64,000 nt of DNA from Stromatinia cepivora (lineage: Eukaryota > Ascomycota > Leotiomycetes > Helotiales > Sclerotiniaceae): assembly GCA_014898415.1 (NCBI GenBank), contig RCTD01000006.1, positions 1,364,001 through 1,428,000 on the forward strand, given 5' to 3'. Below are positions 24,450 to 37,695 of this stretch, piece by piece. The translations under genes and the position numbers were made by a program. Each line of letters starts with the position of its first letter. The stretch's first letter is position 1. The notes under the pieces were generated by a model, which did no database searches, was not told the DNA's origin, and worked only from the letters and a program-made list of their open reading frames with translations.

Positions 24450-27400
24450 CAAAAAAAAGAATAAATATAACAAACCAAAAAGAAATTATTACTACAAATT
24501 TCTAACCATTAATTAAAAAATTCAATAAAAAAACTTTATAATCTTTAGAAAGAAAAGAATATTTGAATCCTTTTTGAAAAAAACTTATTATACTATCGAT
24601 CTCATTTTTGAATAATTTACAAACAATTCTTGAATAATATTTGAACAATTCAATATTTTCTTTTTAAATCTACTCTTTCTAATAATTTGATTTGAAATTA
24701 TCAATTCTTTATTTGTATTTATTTTACTATTCATACAAACTTTCATTTAAGTTTTGATATAATATTTAAAAAAGAATCTAATCAAATTATAACCTTCTGT
24801 TTTATTAACAATAATATTTCTTTTCTTATTTAATACAAGAATTATTCTTTTAGTAACGAAATCGAAGCATTTATATTTATTGAAATTCTTGAAATTAAGA
24901 AAAAATATAATGCTCTTGAGTAATAGTTCAATTACTCTATAAGTATTACTAACCTCGTTGGAGATTTTGTAAATAAAATAAAAGATTAAATCGAAGATTA
25001 AAAGTTCTATAAAATGGTTGGTCTTTTTAAAACCGGTTATTTTGCTAAAAATAACAATACAATTCAATTTATTAAATAATACTGTAATAAAGCCAAAGAA
25101 GATCTTAAAAATCTCGAAAGAATTTGAACAACCGTTTAAGGAAAAGCTTTCATCCATTTTTAATCGAAAAATATAAATTTAAATAATGCTTTAACAAAAA
25201 CGGATATAGCCTATTATACCTTTCGCCTCAACCCTTAAATCCTTATGAAATTTCTGAACAAATATATGGCCGAATATCTTATACAAAAGAAAGGCAAGAA
25301 AACCAAAAAATATAACCTTACAGATTTCTGTATTATACATAAATTCATTACAAAAATTGATACAAAGAACAAAAAAGATTAAACGTCTTTTTCTTACAAT
25401 TTTATATAGAATCCTATCTTCAAAACCTATAAATTTATTCTCGATAATTTCGGATTTCTGAAAGAATATTGTAAAGGCGAAAACCCCTTTAAAGCTTAAT
25501 AAAGGGATAAGTTTATCTGTAAAATGATTATTATAGAAACTGTTTCGATACCCTTTAATAATAATGATAATAAAAAGGAACTTAATATTGAAAAACAATT
25601 AGAAATAGTTGCTATACTAGATACCCCTTACACACACCGATTTCTTCATTTTTAAACGATTATACCAATTTCGAAGCCTGCAACTATGAATATCGATAAA
25701 TAAGAAAAGAAAGATTATCATTTTGATTTTTCGAAAAAAGTCTTTTTTTATCTATCTATTCTAAACAGATTCATACCTCATCATCATACAGCTAATTACA
25801 ATACTAAATTTGTTTCAAACGATAATAATTCAGCCTCCGACAATTTTAAGATAATCTTAAATTCTTCACAAAAACTGAAAAGCTACTCTTGCAATTTAAA
25901 CTATTAATTTGAAAAAGAATAATATTCTTTAATGGATAATAAATACATTACCAACCAAATAAAATAGAAAGTTGTTGTATCACTGGGAAAACAAATTACT
26001 ACGAATACTTTATGTATATACCATTTACATACCCTAATAAAACTCCTCAACCTAAAATCGAAATATATTTCGGTTAAGGAATTATAAAACAAATTAACTA
26101 TTATTACCAGAAACTGAAAATATATTAATAAAATAAAATTAATAAAGGTATTCTATTTTTAATTCCATCTATATCAATCTTTAACTCTAAAATGATCAAA
26201 ACAAACCCTCAGCCCCAATCGATTCGATTTTATAGAAAACTTTTATTCCCTTAATTCTAATAAAACTCTTAAAGATAACCTTCTTTTATTAAAACCATTA
26301 AATAAAGAATCCTTTAAAAACCAATTTATTTTACATATCCTTTCGTTTCAATATATTTTCGAACAAAAAGATAAATTCGATTTACGAAATATTTACGAAA
26401 ATATTCTTATTATCTATGAATAGTATTTCTATAGAATCTTTAAAAAAGATTTATTCCCAAATTACTACTTTTCGATTATTCAATTTCTTTTAAAATACAA
26501 TTCTACTTTATAGTATACTATTATCCATACTCGGAAAAATAAAGAGTTCTGTTTTGTATCAATACCTTTACCTATATTATGTTTTCTTGATTGTAATAAG
26601 AAATTTAACCTTTATTATTCCTTCTTTGACCTTTTCTATCTAATTTCTAAAGTAAACGAAAAGAAATTTCAAAAAGAGTAATTATTATAATCGATCTTTT
26701 TAAATCAAAAAAATCGATTAAAAACTCTTATAAAAAACATCAAATCTTTGTTTCTCATAAACTAAATAGCAATAACAATTTAATTCGGGAATTTCTAAAA
26801 AAGTATTTTTTCATCTATTAATTATAGTATAATCTTAATTGAATAACAAAAAAAAAAGCTTTCCAGAAAGCCAAACAAAAGAATCAATTTCGTTAAAGGA
26901 TTTTAACTAAACCTAAATCCCGAACAATTATAATACAATCAAATACTATTTTGAAATATAATGACTTTTCTAAATCCTATAGATCGATTTTGGTATCGAT
27001 CTTTTACCTTATTATAACTTCGAACGAAAAGAATATAAAGAATAATAGCTTTTACAAAAACCTTCGGAGATCTCTTCAAAATCAAACTATCTCTTTTAAA
27101 TTAAACAAATTTAATAAAGAAAATCTTTATATTCCTTAATCTTTTTTTTTAATATCAATTTTGTTCTATAAGATTATCTTTTTATAACCCTTTTAGAATA
27201 CTTATCTTGGGATTCTAATATTATAAAAGAAATAATAAACAGATTATTCGAAATCAATAATAATGAATTCAAACTTTAATATAAATAATAATATAATCTT
27301 GTAATAACGGATTTGGCCATTCAATTTGAAGTATTCCAAAACAAGGAAAAGCAATAAAAAGATCGATTATTATTTACAAATTATGATATATCTTTACAAA

Positions 27401-28000
27401 AGTAAGAAGCTTTTTGCAATAAGGATTTCGAAGATAATGAATTCTTTGATAAGGAAAACGCTGGTAATTGGGAAATCGTAAATCTAATTGATGGAGAATC
27501 CTTTATTGGGAAATCTTAATCTATATTAAAGAAGTTTACTAAAAAAGGAAAAGAAATTGTAAAGCGAAAATCGATTCAAAATTAATCTGCAATATTATCC
27601 AACCCATCCCCAACTGGACCTTCTGAAACACAAAGTATTATTTCAATCTTTAATCCGGATCATAAACCAAATAAAAAACAAATAAATCGTTCTCCAACAA
27701 AAAAGCCTTTTATAAAATTTAATAATAAAAGAAAGAATCATTTCTTCAATACTAAACAAAAATTTATAATATCAAAAACCTTCATTCATTATTCAAATCG
27801 TATTCAAGAATCATCAAAAAATCCGATTACAAATACGAAGTTTGTTGCAAGGTATCCAATTAAACATTCAAAAAAAATTAGAGATAAAAAGAACAATGAA
27901 AATGCTTTTCAGGAACTTGAAACTTCTATTGAATTTGATAGAGAAACAACAAAAACCAATTTGGATCAATAAGAATCTAAAATATATTGTTTTTTTAAAA
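24450..28000 (+). pseudogene. G1 additional coding region downstream of integrase
   Basis: Between the end of integrase and the polypurine tract lie about 3.6 kb whose plus-strand frames read like protein. In one frame from about 25,200 to 26,700, hydrophilic, non-repetitive sequence is broken only by TAG/TAA codons that could come from TGG or CAA/CAG. Further pieces in other frames lie at 26951-27139 and about 27,420-27,970; the last is Ser/Pro/Lys-rich. I recognise no domain. It could be an extra retrotransposon ORF, a captured host gene, or a second gag-like ORF. Minus-strand open stretches in the same place (24747-25598) look like shadows. Confidence 0.45.
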
Positions 28001-28144
28001 CAATCTTAAAAATTGTTTATTATTCTAGTTTGCTGATACTCTAATTGGTTTTCCCTAGTTTAGTTGTTTTTTGATCTTTTTGGTTTTTATCTTTTATAAT
28101 TATCCTGAGATCAAATAGAATATATATTTCAGGGAAAGAAAGGG

Positions 28145-28436
28145 TATAAGAAAATTGGAATATCAAGATCTAATATATAATTAATTCGTAATCATATAAT
28201 CACATAATTCTTCATAATTAAATATAAAAAAAGACTTTGTTCCCCTTTCTTTGAAAGAAATCAATTGTTTTTCCACTAATCTTTTTGTATCCTATTTATA
28301 CTCAATCCAAATCATTATCTAAATCTACTAGTTTTACTATTTGAAATTTCTACAATATAATCTAATCAATTCCAATTCCCATTTCCCCTTACAGCGTGTT
28401 ATCGGGACGCACGTATCTCGATCTACCTCTTTCACA
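28145..28436 (+). repeat. G1 3' LTR
   Basis: 292 bp, starting TATAAGAAAATTGG (decayed TG start) and ending CTTTCACA. The last 60 bp keep CpG-containing sequence (ACAGCGTGTTATCGGGACGC) that has decayed in the 5' LTR, so it shows the less mutated 3' end. Directly preceded by the polypurine tract. Confidence 0.9.
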
Positions 28437-28929
28437 ATATCATTTATTACTTTATAATTAAATTATTATTTGATTAATTTATTAAACAATTATATAAAAA
28501 TTATTGATTATTATTTATAATATTTATAGAATATAAGATATCTTATAATCTAATATAGTAATAATCAAATACCACAACTTTTTGTTTTCTTAGATATTTC
28601 TTTTGTGGATGATTCAAATATTTATTGATTATTTTAAGAGTACATTATATCCCTTTTCGATGATTTAATTGTATGGAAAGCATTTAAATAAAATATTATG
28701 ATCATTTCAATTATCGAAGCAAAGCTTTTCAGAATCGAATATATATCAAAAGAAACTATAGCAATCCTATATTTCTTAAAAGAAATTGATTTAATAATAA
28801 AAGAATCTATAATGATCTTTTACAATAATTAATAAACGATCAGATTGGTAATCAATGAAAATAAACAGATTACTATAAAACTATATTATATTGATATTCA
28901 AAATATATAATTACATTAAGAATATTCAA

Positions 28930-30590
28930 AAAGGAACTTTTATATAACCTATCTATTGATCATTGATATAATTATTAATGAACTTATCAAGAATTTTATA
29001 AAACAAAAATTTGAACACTTCCAATCCTTTTTCAATTTATAAGATATAAGCAACAGGATCATAAAGTTTAAATAACGATAATCTGGATTATAGAGTTTGA
29101 ATAATAATAATCTAGAGTTTGTAATTCTTCCCTTTAGTATAAATGAAATGAATCCTATTTGGTATCCTAGACTATTATATTTTCTATAATACATTCTAAT
29201 TCATATACTTCATATCTATTTAGAAATAAAGAACAATCAAGATCGATCACTCCTTTGCTTTTTATCTTCCTATTCTCAAAGAAGGATAAGCTTCTTTTTA
29301 AATTCAATAACTTGAAGTTCAAATAAAAAAACCTCAGAATTATTTGTAACAATCAATGAATAAAAAATAATTAAAGTAACCGAAATTATCAGTATTATAG
29401 GAGCCAAAAGATTATTCTTTTTTTCTTTTTTCTTCGGATATATTATCTACTCCTTTCTTCTCTTCTTTTCCATCATTCTCTCTTTCTCATTTTTATTATC
29501 GCTTTTCGAAATCATGATGTACTTCCTTCACTCAGCCTTTCAAAAACTCCAATAAGTAATACAACGAAAAGAAAAGAAACGATAATATAGGGGTAAAGGA
29601 ACAATTTCTTTCTTTTCCTTTAATCTCCAGTATCACCTTTATTGCAATTCTATATCCTTGTTTGGATTATACAATTAACAATTAATATACTATAAAAATA
29701 AAGGATAAATAAAGAATTTATTTTCAAATTTTGTCGATAAATAATGATATAATAATTTACCAAAGAATAAAGAAAAACCGGTAAAGAAGTATATAGATAA
29801 GTATTATAATTCCAATATTGACAATTATTCGGCTTAAAAGAATTAACAAAACATTCGCCATAAAAATTATATCTCCCAGCGATTAATGATTTTATACATC
29901 GAATATATAAATAATCGTTCCTTTCCCCACAACTCCCCTTATCCCTTGTTTTAACTAAAAAACCAATAACTTTCGATAATCTTTTTTCTCTTTTTTCTTT
30001 ATCTAATTCATTATCCGAAAAACCCAATATCAAAAGATCAAATAAATTATCATCATTAAATAAAAAAATTCTCCCTCTTTTCTCTTTTTTATCAAACAAC
30101 TCTTGCCTTAACAACTACAAACACAAAATTAATAAAATCTTTCAATTATACAATAAAATTCAAGAATAAAATCTACCTCCAAATTACTAAATCTATAATA
30201 GATAATTAATTACAATAAATAACAATTCCTTCAACAAAAAAGAACAATTCTGAAATAAATGATTATATATCATTCTAAAAGCAAATTTAATTAAATTATA
30301 CTCCCAAAGATTAATATTTTAATTCATTATCTACATTGAATTCATTAATTCTTTTTACTCGATTTATTAATTCTTCAAAAAAATATTGAAATCTTCTTTT
30401 ATATTCAATTCTCTCAAAGCTTTCTTCTCAATTGCTATTTATCTAATACAATTGAAATTCGCTTATTTAATCTTTTTAAACTCCGAAATCTTAGATATAA
30501 TAATAATCAATAAAAACTTGATTAAAACAAAAACAAAAATATAAAAAAAGGATCTATATACCTTTAAAAATTCATTCATTTTACTTCACC
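28930..30590 (-). pseudogene. Copia-A antisense ORF, copy in A4
   Basis: Minus-strand reading begins near 30,590 with an MNEFLKVY-type start and a hydrophobic segment. It continues through an open piece at 30114-29650 (with DNLFDLLILGFSDNELDKEK), then 29352-29167 and 29194-28949. The same sequence and frame occur in A2 and A3. It lies between the end of pol (RNase H) and the 3' LTR and is opposite to pol. Stops fall where the other copies have Trp or Gln, so they look RIP-made. No known domain. Confidence 0.55.
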
Positions 30591-30765
30591 ATTATAATCA
30601 ACATACTATAATCTAGTAATTATATACATTCTCAATTATTACATTATAAAATCGATTATTCTTCTATATTCTCTTAATAGAAAACTTTCTTTTTATTATT
30701 CAAAATCTTGATTTCAAAGAATATTGTATATAACAAGCCGAAGATCAAAAGATATTTATGATTTA

Positions 30766-32212
30766 TCGATAGTACGATTAATAGACTTATACTTTATATT
30801 CCTTATATTAATATATTTAATAAGATCGGGATCTGTATTATTATTATAGATATCTCTTTAAATAATATTAATATTTTTATCTACAAAATATAATTGTTCT
30901 TTAATGAAAAAATCGATTTCTTTAGTTTTTCCAATGAAAAGATTAATTAATGCTTGTATATTTTTATTGTATATCTTATTCTTATTATTTAAAGGATTAG
31001 ATAGATTGGATAATCCTAGATCGATTTCTTTATTCCCATTATTATCCTCCAGATCTATATTTATTCTTGAAATTAATTTGTTTGTAAGCAATAGATCTAA
31101 AATATATTTAGTAAATGAATTAAGGGCTTTTCGATCTATAAAAATAGATAAATGAATAAAGTTTTCATGATTATTCTTGTTTTAAATGATTATCCTGTTT
31201 ATTTCGATATGATCTTATAGATCAAGAGTTTTAATAAACTGTTTAAATTCTTTTATAGTATAAATATTGATTATTCGATTGATGGAATTTATATGATAAA
31301 TGAATTCCTTATTGAACATTATATTTCGAATAATAATAATTCTATCGAATTTAGATATTCATATATAATAGATCAGTATATTTGGGATATAATCCATTAA
31401 ATACTTAATATATACTTGAAGATTGGTTTTATATTATTTTCTATTAATTCCAGTTTTTTTATTCTTATTCAAAAAATAAATTCGATATCCATATTTATAG
31501 ATTCCATTTTAATTGAAATGGAGATTATCAGATATTTTCTTTATAAATAGAGGATTATCTTTACAAAGATAATCATGAAATTATATATCAAATATCTCAT
31601 TGAATGATTTGAAGGATTTGGTTTTCAAAGGACTTATATTATATAAATAAATAACAATTTATATTATTTCTATTTATAATTTGTTCAATAAATTTATTGT
31701 AATCTGTATTTTTATTTATTTTATAATTATTTTTTGTTTTATATATTTTGATCCTTTATTGGATTTATATATATAAAATAAGGATAACTCGAATTCGATA
31801 CCGCTTTATTTGATCCATTTCTCAAATAATATTACTTTTATAATTTTAATAATAAATATATTATTATTCTATTTGATTATTATAATTATTAAATTATATT
31901 TATAATAAATTTAGATTATAAAATTTTAAATAATTACAAATATTTTGTTATATATTTTGTAATACATTGGATATAAAAAGATTTTGTTATAATATATTTC
32001 TTTGATTAATAAAAACTATAATATATTATTATATTCTTTATCGAAATCAAAAAGATTTTATTGGATTTTATAGAAAAGCCGAAATAGCTAGCAATCACTT
32101 GGAGTATAAGAAATAATTTGTTTTGTATAAATACAAATGCAACTAGTATAATTGAAACAAATAATACTTTTTGTTTTAATGTTTTATATTATAAATACTA
32201 AATATTCAAAAG
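30766..32212 (-). pseudogene. A4 integrase region (decayed)
   Basis: Reverse complement of the Copia-A integrase and following linker. The open piece 31091-30858 (with EIDLGLSNLSNPLNNK) matches A2 42,440-42,560 and A3 50,760-50,880. It is cut on the right by insertion of B1 (TSD AAAAG, 32208-32212) and ends on the left at the inversion break. Confidence 0.75.
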
Positions 32213-32378
32213 TGTTGGAAATGAGGCCATCATAGGATTAGAATTGAGGTCACGTGATCACAATGGTGCACAGACCATATTTGGGGATAACCTCAATTCT
32301 ATTTCTACTAGAATTATAGATCTTTAATTCAATCTATATAATCAACAATACTATTACTTCCTATATCAAAAGTTAATA
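32213..32378 (+). repeat. B1 5' LTR
   Basis: 166 bp, starting TGTTGGAAATGAGGCC and ending AAAGTTAATA (from TTAACA). It contains CACGTG and a diverged inverted repeat around AATTGAGGT/ACCTCAATT. Identical in length to the 3' LTR and to both LTRs of B2. Confidence 0.93.
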
Positions 32379-32639
32379 AGTTATAAGATTCGGTTGTACA
32401 GTAGTGATTAGAAAGCAAAGCAAATCGAAAAAAGATTAGTATAGTTAATAGGGGTGAAATAGAATGAAAATCAGAGTTTTCATATAGTATTATCGAAGCA
32501 GAGTTGAAATACAATAATATAATTTATAATTTACAACATTATAGACCAGAGCGGAGAGCAATCTGTATAGTACTGATATAGAATTATAACAAAAACGAAA
32601 AGCAAGTTCATATAGCTATAAAAAAACATATTATAATAT

Positions 32640-35600
32640 AATTTTATGAATTTTCTTATTGTTTTATTTTTATATTTCTTTATTATCCTGAATCTATTCA
32701 TTGTATATTTTTTAAAATCGTTTTAAAAATTCAAAGATTATTTTTGATACCTATCAAACAATAAGAAACCTTCACAATATCGAAATCAAACAACCCTTCG
32801 AAATTCGATCAAAACAATTATAAACGATGGTTCAGATAAACAAAGATACAATTAAAGGGGAAAGAATAGTTTTATATAATTAATCAAATATTAAACGAAT
32901 ATATACAGATTACAGAATCCAATACAGTATCTATTTACAAGATAAATAATCATGTATATTACAATATCGAATTGAAAACGGAATATTTAAAGAACGAAGC
33001 GAATACATTATCATATATTTGTACAATATTCAATAATGACAATAAAGCTTTTACCAATGAATATTCAACAATATATATATTTTGGAAATATTTTAAATCA
33101 AAATATATTAGAATCAGTATAGTTATAATCAATATATATATAACAATAATCCAGAACTTCAAATTCCAATCCGATATTCATCCCGATATAATCATTATCG
33201 AAGCCTAAGACAAATTAAAAGAGTATAGAAGGAAATTAGAAGCTATAGATAAAAACTATTAATCAATATATCAAGATACTATCTTGTTTTTGGTTTTAAT
33301 ATATAATCTTCCAATCAATTATCAAAGAGTAATAGATATATTGAATATCCAAATCAGCTTTAATATCGATAATAAAATCAAATATTTACAAACTAAGAAA
33401 CTTCGTCTTAAAAATGAATCAGAGTGAATATAAATTACGAAAGAATCTAGGTATACTTTTCGATGCTAAGAATCAGATTTCGAGATCCCAAACAATGTTT
33501 ATGATCTGTATTAAAAGGAAGGTCATTATATATGAGATTGCCTGTATTTAGTACAAACCAGTAAATTCCTTTGTAATTATTTTCGTTATCAAAGAAGAAA
33601 AGGATTACCAAATCCAAAGAAGGTCCATTTTAATAAGAAAGATCAAATATATCTTATTAATAATATTTTTGAATCAAATTCCGATATTGAGGATATAATA
33701 AAGGAAGATTGTAATTTGATAAAGGAAACCATTAATAAAACTTCTTTTAATAAATGATATATTAATATAGACATTTCTTTATATATATCTAATCAATCTT
33801 TATTATTCAGATTAATAGAATCTATTATTAAATAAAAAATAAAGATTGGTAGAGAAATAATATATTATTGTTATTGCAATTTAATAGATATAATATATAA
33901 AGATAATTCTAAAATATTACTTTCAAATATATTATATATATCAGGGTTAGGAGTAAACTTATTGTCAAGAAAAAGGATCTGCGAAATAGGGCTGCAAGGG
34001 GAATTCAATTCTTATTATATATATTTCAAAAAGGATAATAAGAAAATCATCCATATTAGAATGTAAGATGGAATGTATATAGTTTTATATATGATTAAAG
34101 GATATAAGGATATAATTCTTTATTCGAATATATATCAAAATGATTAAGAAAAAGATTTTTCTTTAAAGATAATCGATAGTATCAAAGGTATCGATAATGA
34201 ATTAATATTCAAGGAGAAAGAGAGATATCTGTTATGATATCGAAGATTCAATTATTTAGATTCAGATAAAATCAAGAATCTATATAAGGTATTCAATATA
34301 ACCAAATCAATAAAGATCTCAACTGAATTAGATATTTGTGAAGTGTGTATATTTATTAAGATGATCAATTGTATTCCAAAGCAATTGAGTTTGTATAAAT
34401 CAAAGAGATTCGAATTTATATATTTCGATATTATAGAATCATTCCCAAAATCGATTTGAGGGAATCGTTATTTTATATTGATTATTGATAATTATATAAA
34501 AGTAAATTAAATTATATTATTTAAACAAAAAGACAATATAATTCAAATATTAAAAACTTGGAAAAAGGAGATGGAATTAGTTATTGAAGAAAAGATTATT
34601 GCAGTCAGGATTAACAATATATCGGAATTCCTATAAATTATTTGTGAATGATTATCAGGTATACAATCCGAAATTATAACAATTGCTTTTTTATATCAAA
34701 ATAAACCTGCAGAATAAAATATAAAAATTGTAAAAATAGATATAAAAGTAATACTAAAAGAAATTAAATTATTATTAAAATTTTAGAATAAAGTTATAAA
34801 ATATAATACTTATATTAGGAATTGTATTAATATTGGTTTTGATATAAATAAAATAGATTAATCTTTTATAAAAGCTTTTATAAATATAATATTAGATATA
34901 AAAATATATAAAATCTGAGGGAGCAAATATTATGCTTATATCAATCCCAAGATTATTCCGAAAAGGTAAAGATACAACAAATTACAGAATACTTCGAGAA
35001 TCGATATATTCTTAGGATACTCAAAAGTTACAAACAAATATATTAAAATGTATTTTCCAAAGTTAGATTATACATTTCGATTAAGCAGAGTAATTATAAA
35101 TGAATTTCATCAAAAAGGAAATTTGGATCTTAAATTAAGAAATTATAAATCAAATCTATAAGGAACAAAGAATATAGAGTTAGATCGAAGACTTCATAAT
35201 AGACCGGCAATAAATAAAGCATCTTCTCTATCCTCAATATCAAATGTGATACTTGTATCACCTTTATTCCAAGTATTCTCTTCAATAGATATTATATCAA
35301 GTTCAATGATTATACTAAGTACTCCAATTGTCGAATTGAAATCAGGTAAATTAAATATATCAATATCAATATATAATGAAAATAAAGATAACAATATCCA
35401 GAAAACAAATCAAGAATCTTCTTTTAAGGATACTTCAGATATCGAATCCATTATTCTAAAGGTTCCAGTCCAAGAATCAATTTTTGCAGATCCTGAATCT
35501 ATATTAAAAGCAAAATTTAAAATTATCTTAAATTTTGCTGAAAAACTTATTTTAATAAAATCAAAAAGTAAAGTAAATCCATAATCATCTAAAATTGAAT

Positions 35601-37400
35601 AAAAGAATACAATGGATCTTGAAGACGAACTTTTAAAGTATCTAATATAAAAACAAAAAAGAGATATAGAACAAAATCCTAAAGAAAAACAGGAAAATAA
35701 AATTATAAGAGTATTGATTATGATATCTATATAGATCAAAATTCAAGAAAATATAGAATATATTATAATTACAATCTCAATCATTTACAAAATAGATCTT
35801 TATATCAAAGACAAAATCATTTCAGATTTCATGATTTCATTGATAGATACAAACAATATAGAAGGTATAGTATATTTAATCGAAGAAGTTCTGGAAATCA
35901 AAATATTAAGAATTTATAAAGAAACAATATCGAATCAAGAACATTTTAAAAAATGGAAGAAAGCTATTCAAAAGGAAATTATATTTTTGATTTAAAATAG
36001 TATTTAAGAAGAATATATATTTCCTAAAAGAAATAATCTGATTTCGACGAAATAAGTATTTACAATTAAAACCAAGGATAATAAAATAAAACGATTCAAA
36101 ATAAAATTAATAACTCGAAAATTCAATCAAATATTAGAAAAAGATTACAACAAAATATTTATATCAATAATGAAGCTAAATATACTCAGATTATTCCTAA
36201 TTATTGTTGTAAAGGAAAATTTGGAATACTCATATTTCGATATCAAAAACGCCTTCATTGAATTACATTTGAAGGAAGAGATCTACCTCAAATCATTTTA
36301 AGATATCAAAATCGAAAAGGGATATATACTACAAATCCTACAAAGTCTATATAATTTGAAGCAAACTGAAAGGGATTGGAATTTACTATTGAAGAAAAAG
36401 CTTTTAAGTATTGATTTTGTACAAAATTTGATAGACCTATATCTATATACATTCAAAAACTATAATATAATATTATTAATATATATCAACGATATTGTTA
36501 TTATATCACATATATCATTACAAATTATTTGATTCGATGAAAAGCTATCGGTCCGTTTTAATATCAAGAATCTAAAAGAAATTAATAAGATCCTAGGTAT
36601 TAAAATCATTTGTAATAGAAAAATATATATATTAACTATAAACCAAAAAGAATATTTCGATATTATACTAATCAAATACAATATTATATATAAATAATAT
36701 CAAGCTAAAAAACTATTAATAATGGATTATACCTATCTCCGACCAACAATCGATAACAATGAACTAGTAAATATAAACAAATATCAACAATGAATAGGAA
36801 ATATGATTTATCCAATAATATACATTTGATCAAATATAATATTCTCAATTAGAAGACTTTCACAATTTATAACAAAACCAATAAAACATTATATTATAGC
36901 TTTGAAGAATTTGATACAATATTTATGATCAACAATCAAATAGAAATTATGATTCAGGCCAAAAGGAATACAATCTGATATTTATAAAGAATACAATATA
37001 TCTGATAATACAATAAAGGTATATATAGATACAAATTGAATTAATAACAAATATAACCGGAAAAGTGTTTTAGAGAAAGTTATAATATTCTATAAAGACC
37101 TTATATCGTAGATTAACAAGAAATAAATATTTATAGTTATCTTTAATACAGAATCAGAATATATTGCAATAACAATATTTACCAAACAAAGGAGATAGAT
37201 TATACAAATATTTAAAGATTTATTCAAATCAAATTATATTAGAAAGAACGGAGATACAGTTTAAATGCTTAATAACAATTAAGATGTTTTAGCTTTAACC
37301 AAGAATTTATATTTGTATAAATGATTCAAATATATAAATATCAATTATTATTTCATCAAGGATTTGACAAAAAAGGAGAAAATCATTACTAATTATATCA
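32640..37400 (+). pseudogene. B1 decayed gag-pol polyprotein (Copia)
   Basis: Gag pieces include 32972-33208. The pre-integrase zinc region lies near 34,230. The integrase C-terminal part, with GSKYYAYINPKIIP and IDIFLGYS, lies at about 34,910-35,030. A serine-rich linker (35246-35584) precedes RT at about 36,050-36,720. Its catalytic motif reads YIND near 36,480, the first Asp having become Asn. The RNase H end, with an ALTKNLYLYK match to the usual ALxKNP motif, lies at about 37,270-37,370. Many in-frame TAA/TAG/TGA. Confidence 0.8.
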
Positions 37401-37524
37401 ATATATACAATATAATTATCAACAGAATGATGAAGCTTTGTACAAGGATTGCTTTTGAAAGGTTCAAGAAAATATTAGGATTAGTAATCTAGAAGGATCG
37501 AATAGGATATCTTTAATAAAGGAA

Positions 37525-37690
37525 TATTAGAAATAAAATCATTATAGGATTAGAATTGAGGTTATGTGATTACAATGATACACAAATCATATTTGAGGAT
37601 AACCTCAATTCTATTTCTATTAGAATTATAAATCCTTAATTCAACTTATATAATCAACAATATTACTACTTCCTGCACCAAAAGTTAACA
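37525..37690 (+). repeat. B1 3' LTR
   Basis: 166 bp, starting TATTAGAAATAAAATC (TGTTGG decayed) and ending CAAAAGTTAACA. Preceded by a purine-rich TTTAATAAAGGAA tract. It has lost most of the G residues that the 5' LTR keeps in its first 60 bp. Confidence 0.92.
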
Positions 37691-37695
37691 AAAAG

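Larger units (their letters stand above)
17253..28436 (+). mobile_element. G1: Ty3/gypsy retrotransposon, 11.2 kb
   Basis: Two 292-bp LTRs (17253-17544 and 28145-28436) bound a complete element inserted in the RT/RNase H part of A4. The internal order is gag, protease, RT, RNase H, integrase, then an extra region of about 3.6 kb before a clear polypurine tract (CAGGGAAAGAAAGGG, about 28130-28144). Flanks are TATAT/ATATC, so the TSD is at most ATAT and is not certain. Its length is well above the usual 5-7 kb for gypsy elements. Confidence 0.88.
15678..30765 (+). other. inverted 3' half of A4 (contains G1)
   Basis: From TTCTTTGCAATATATAC at 15,678 this matches Copia-A in plus orientation: the end of integrase, RT (16,400-17,252), then after G1 the RNase H (28,440-28,930) and the antisense-ORF region (28,930-30,590), stopping at about 30,765. 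The adjoining A4 parts on both sides are in minus orientation. The two break positions are adjacent in the element at one end (three bases missing) and about 385 bp apart at the other. The FVNN-equivalent RT site lies near 16,900 and is also decayed. Confidence 0.75.
32213..37690 (+). mobile_element. B1: Copia family B, complete, 5,478 bp
   Basis: Bounded by 166-bp LTRs (32213-32378 and 37525-37690) and a perfect 5-bp TSD AAAAG (32208-32212 and 37691-37695). It is inserted in the integrase-side part of A4. Just inside the 5' LTR, TTATAAGATTCGG resembles a primer site for the anticodon half of a methionine tRNA, with a G-to-A change. This is inference from the TTATGAG core. Confidence 0.93.

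Noticed and set aside
24747..25598. Two minus-strand frames of about 135 codons in G1
   Set aside because: The plus strand in the same place gives the more protein-like reading in line with the element; the minus frames are Phe/Ile-rich shadows.
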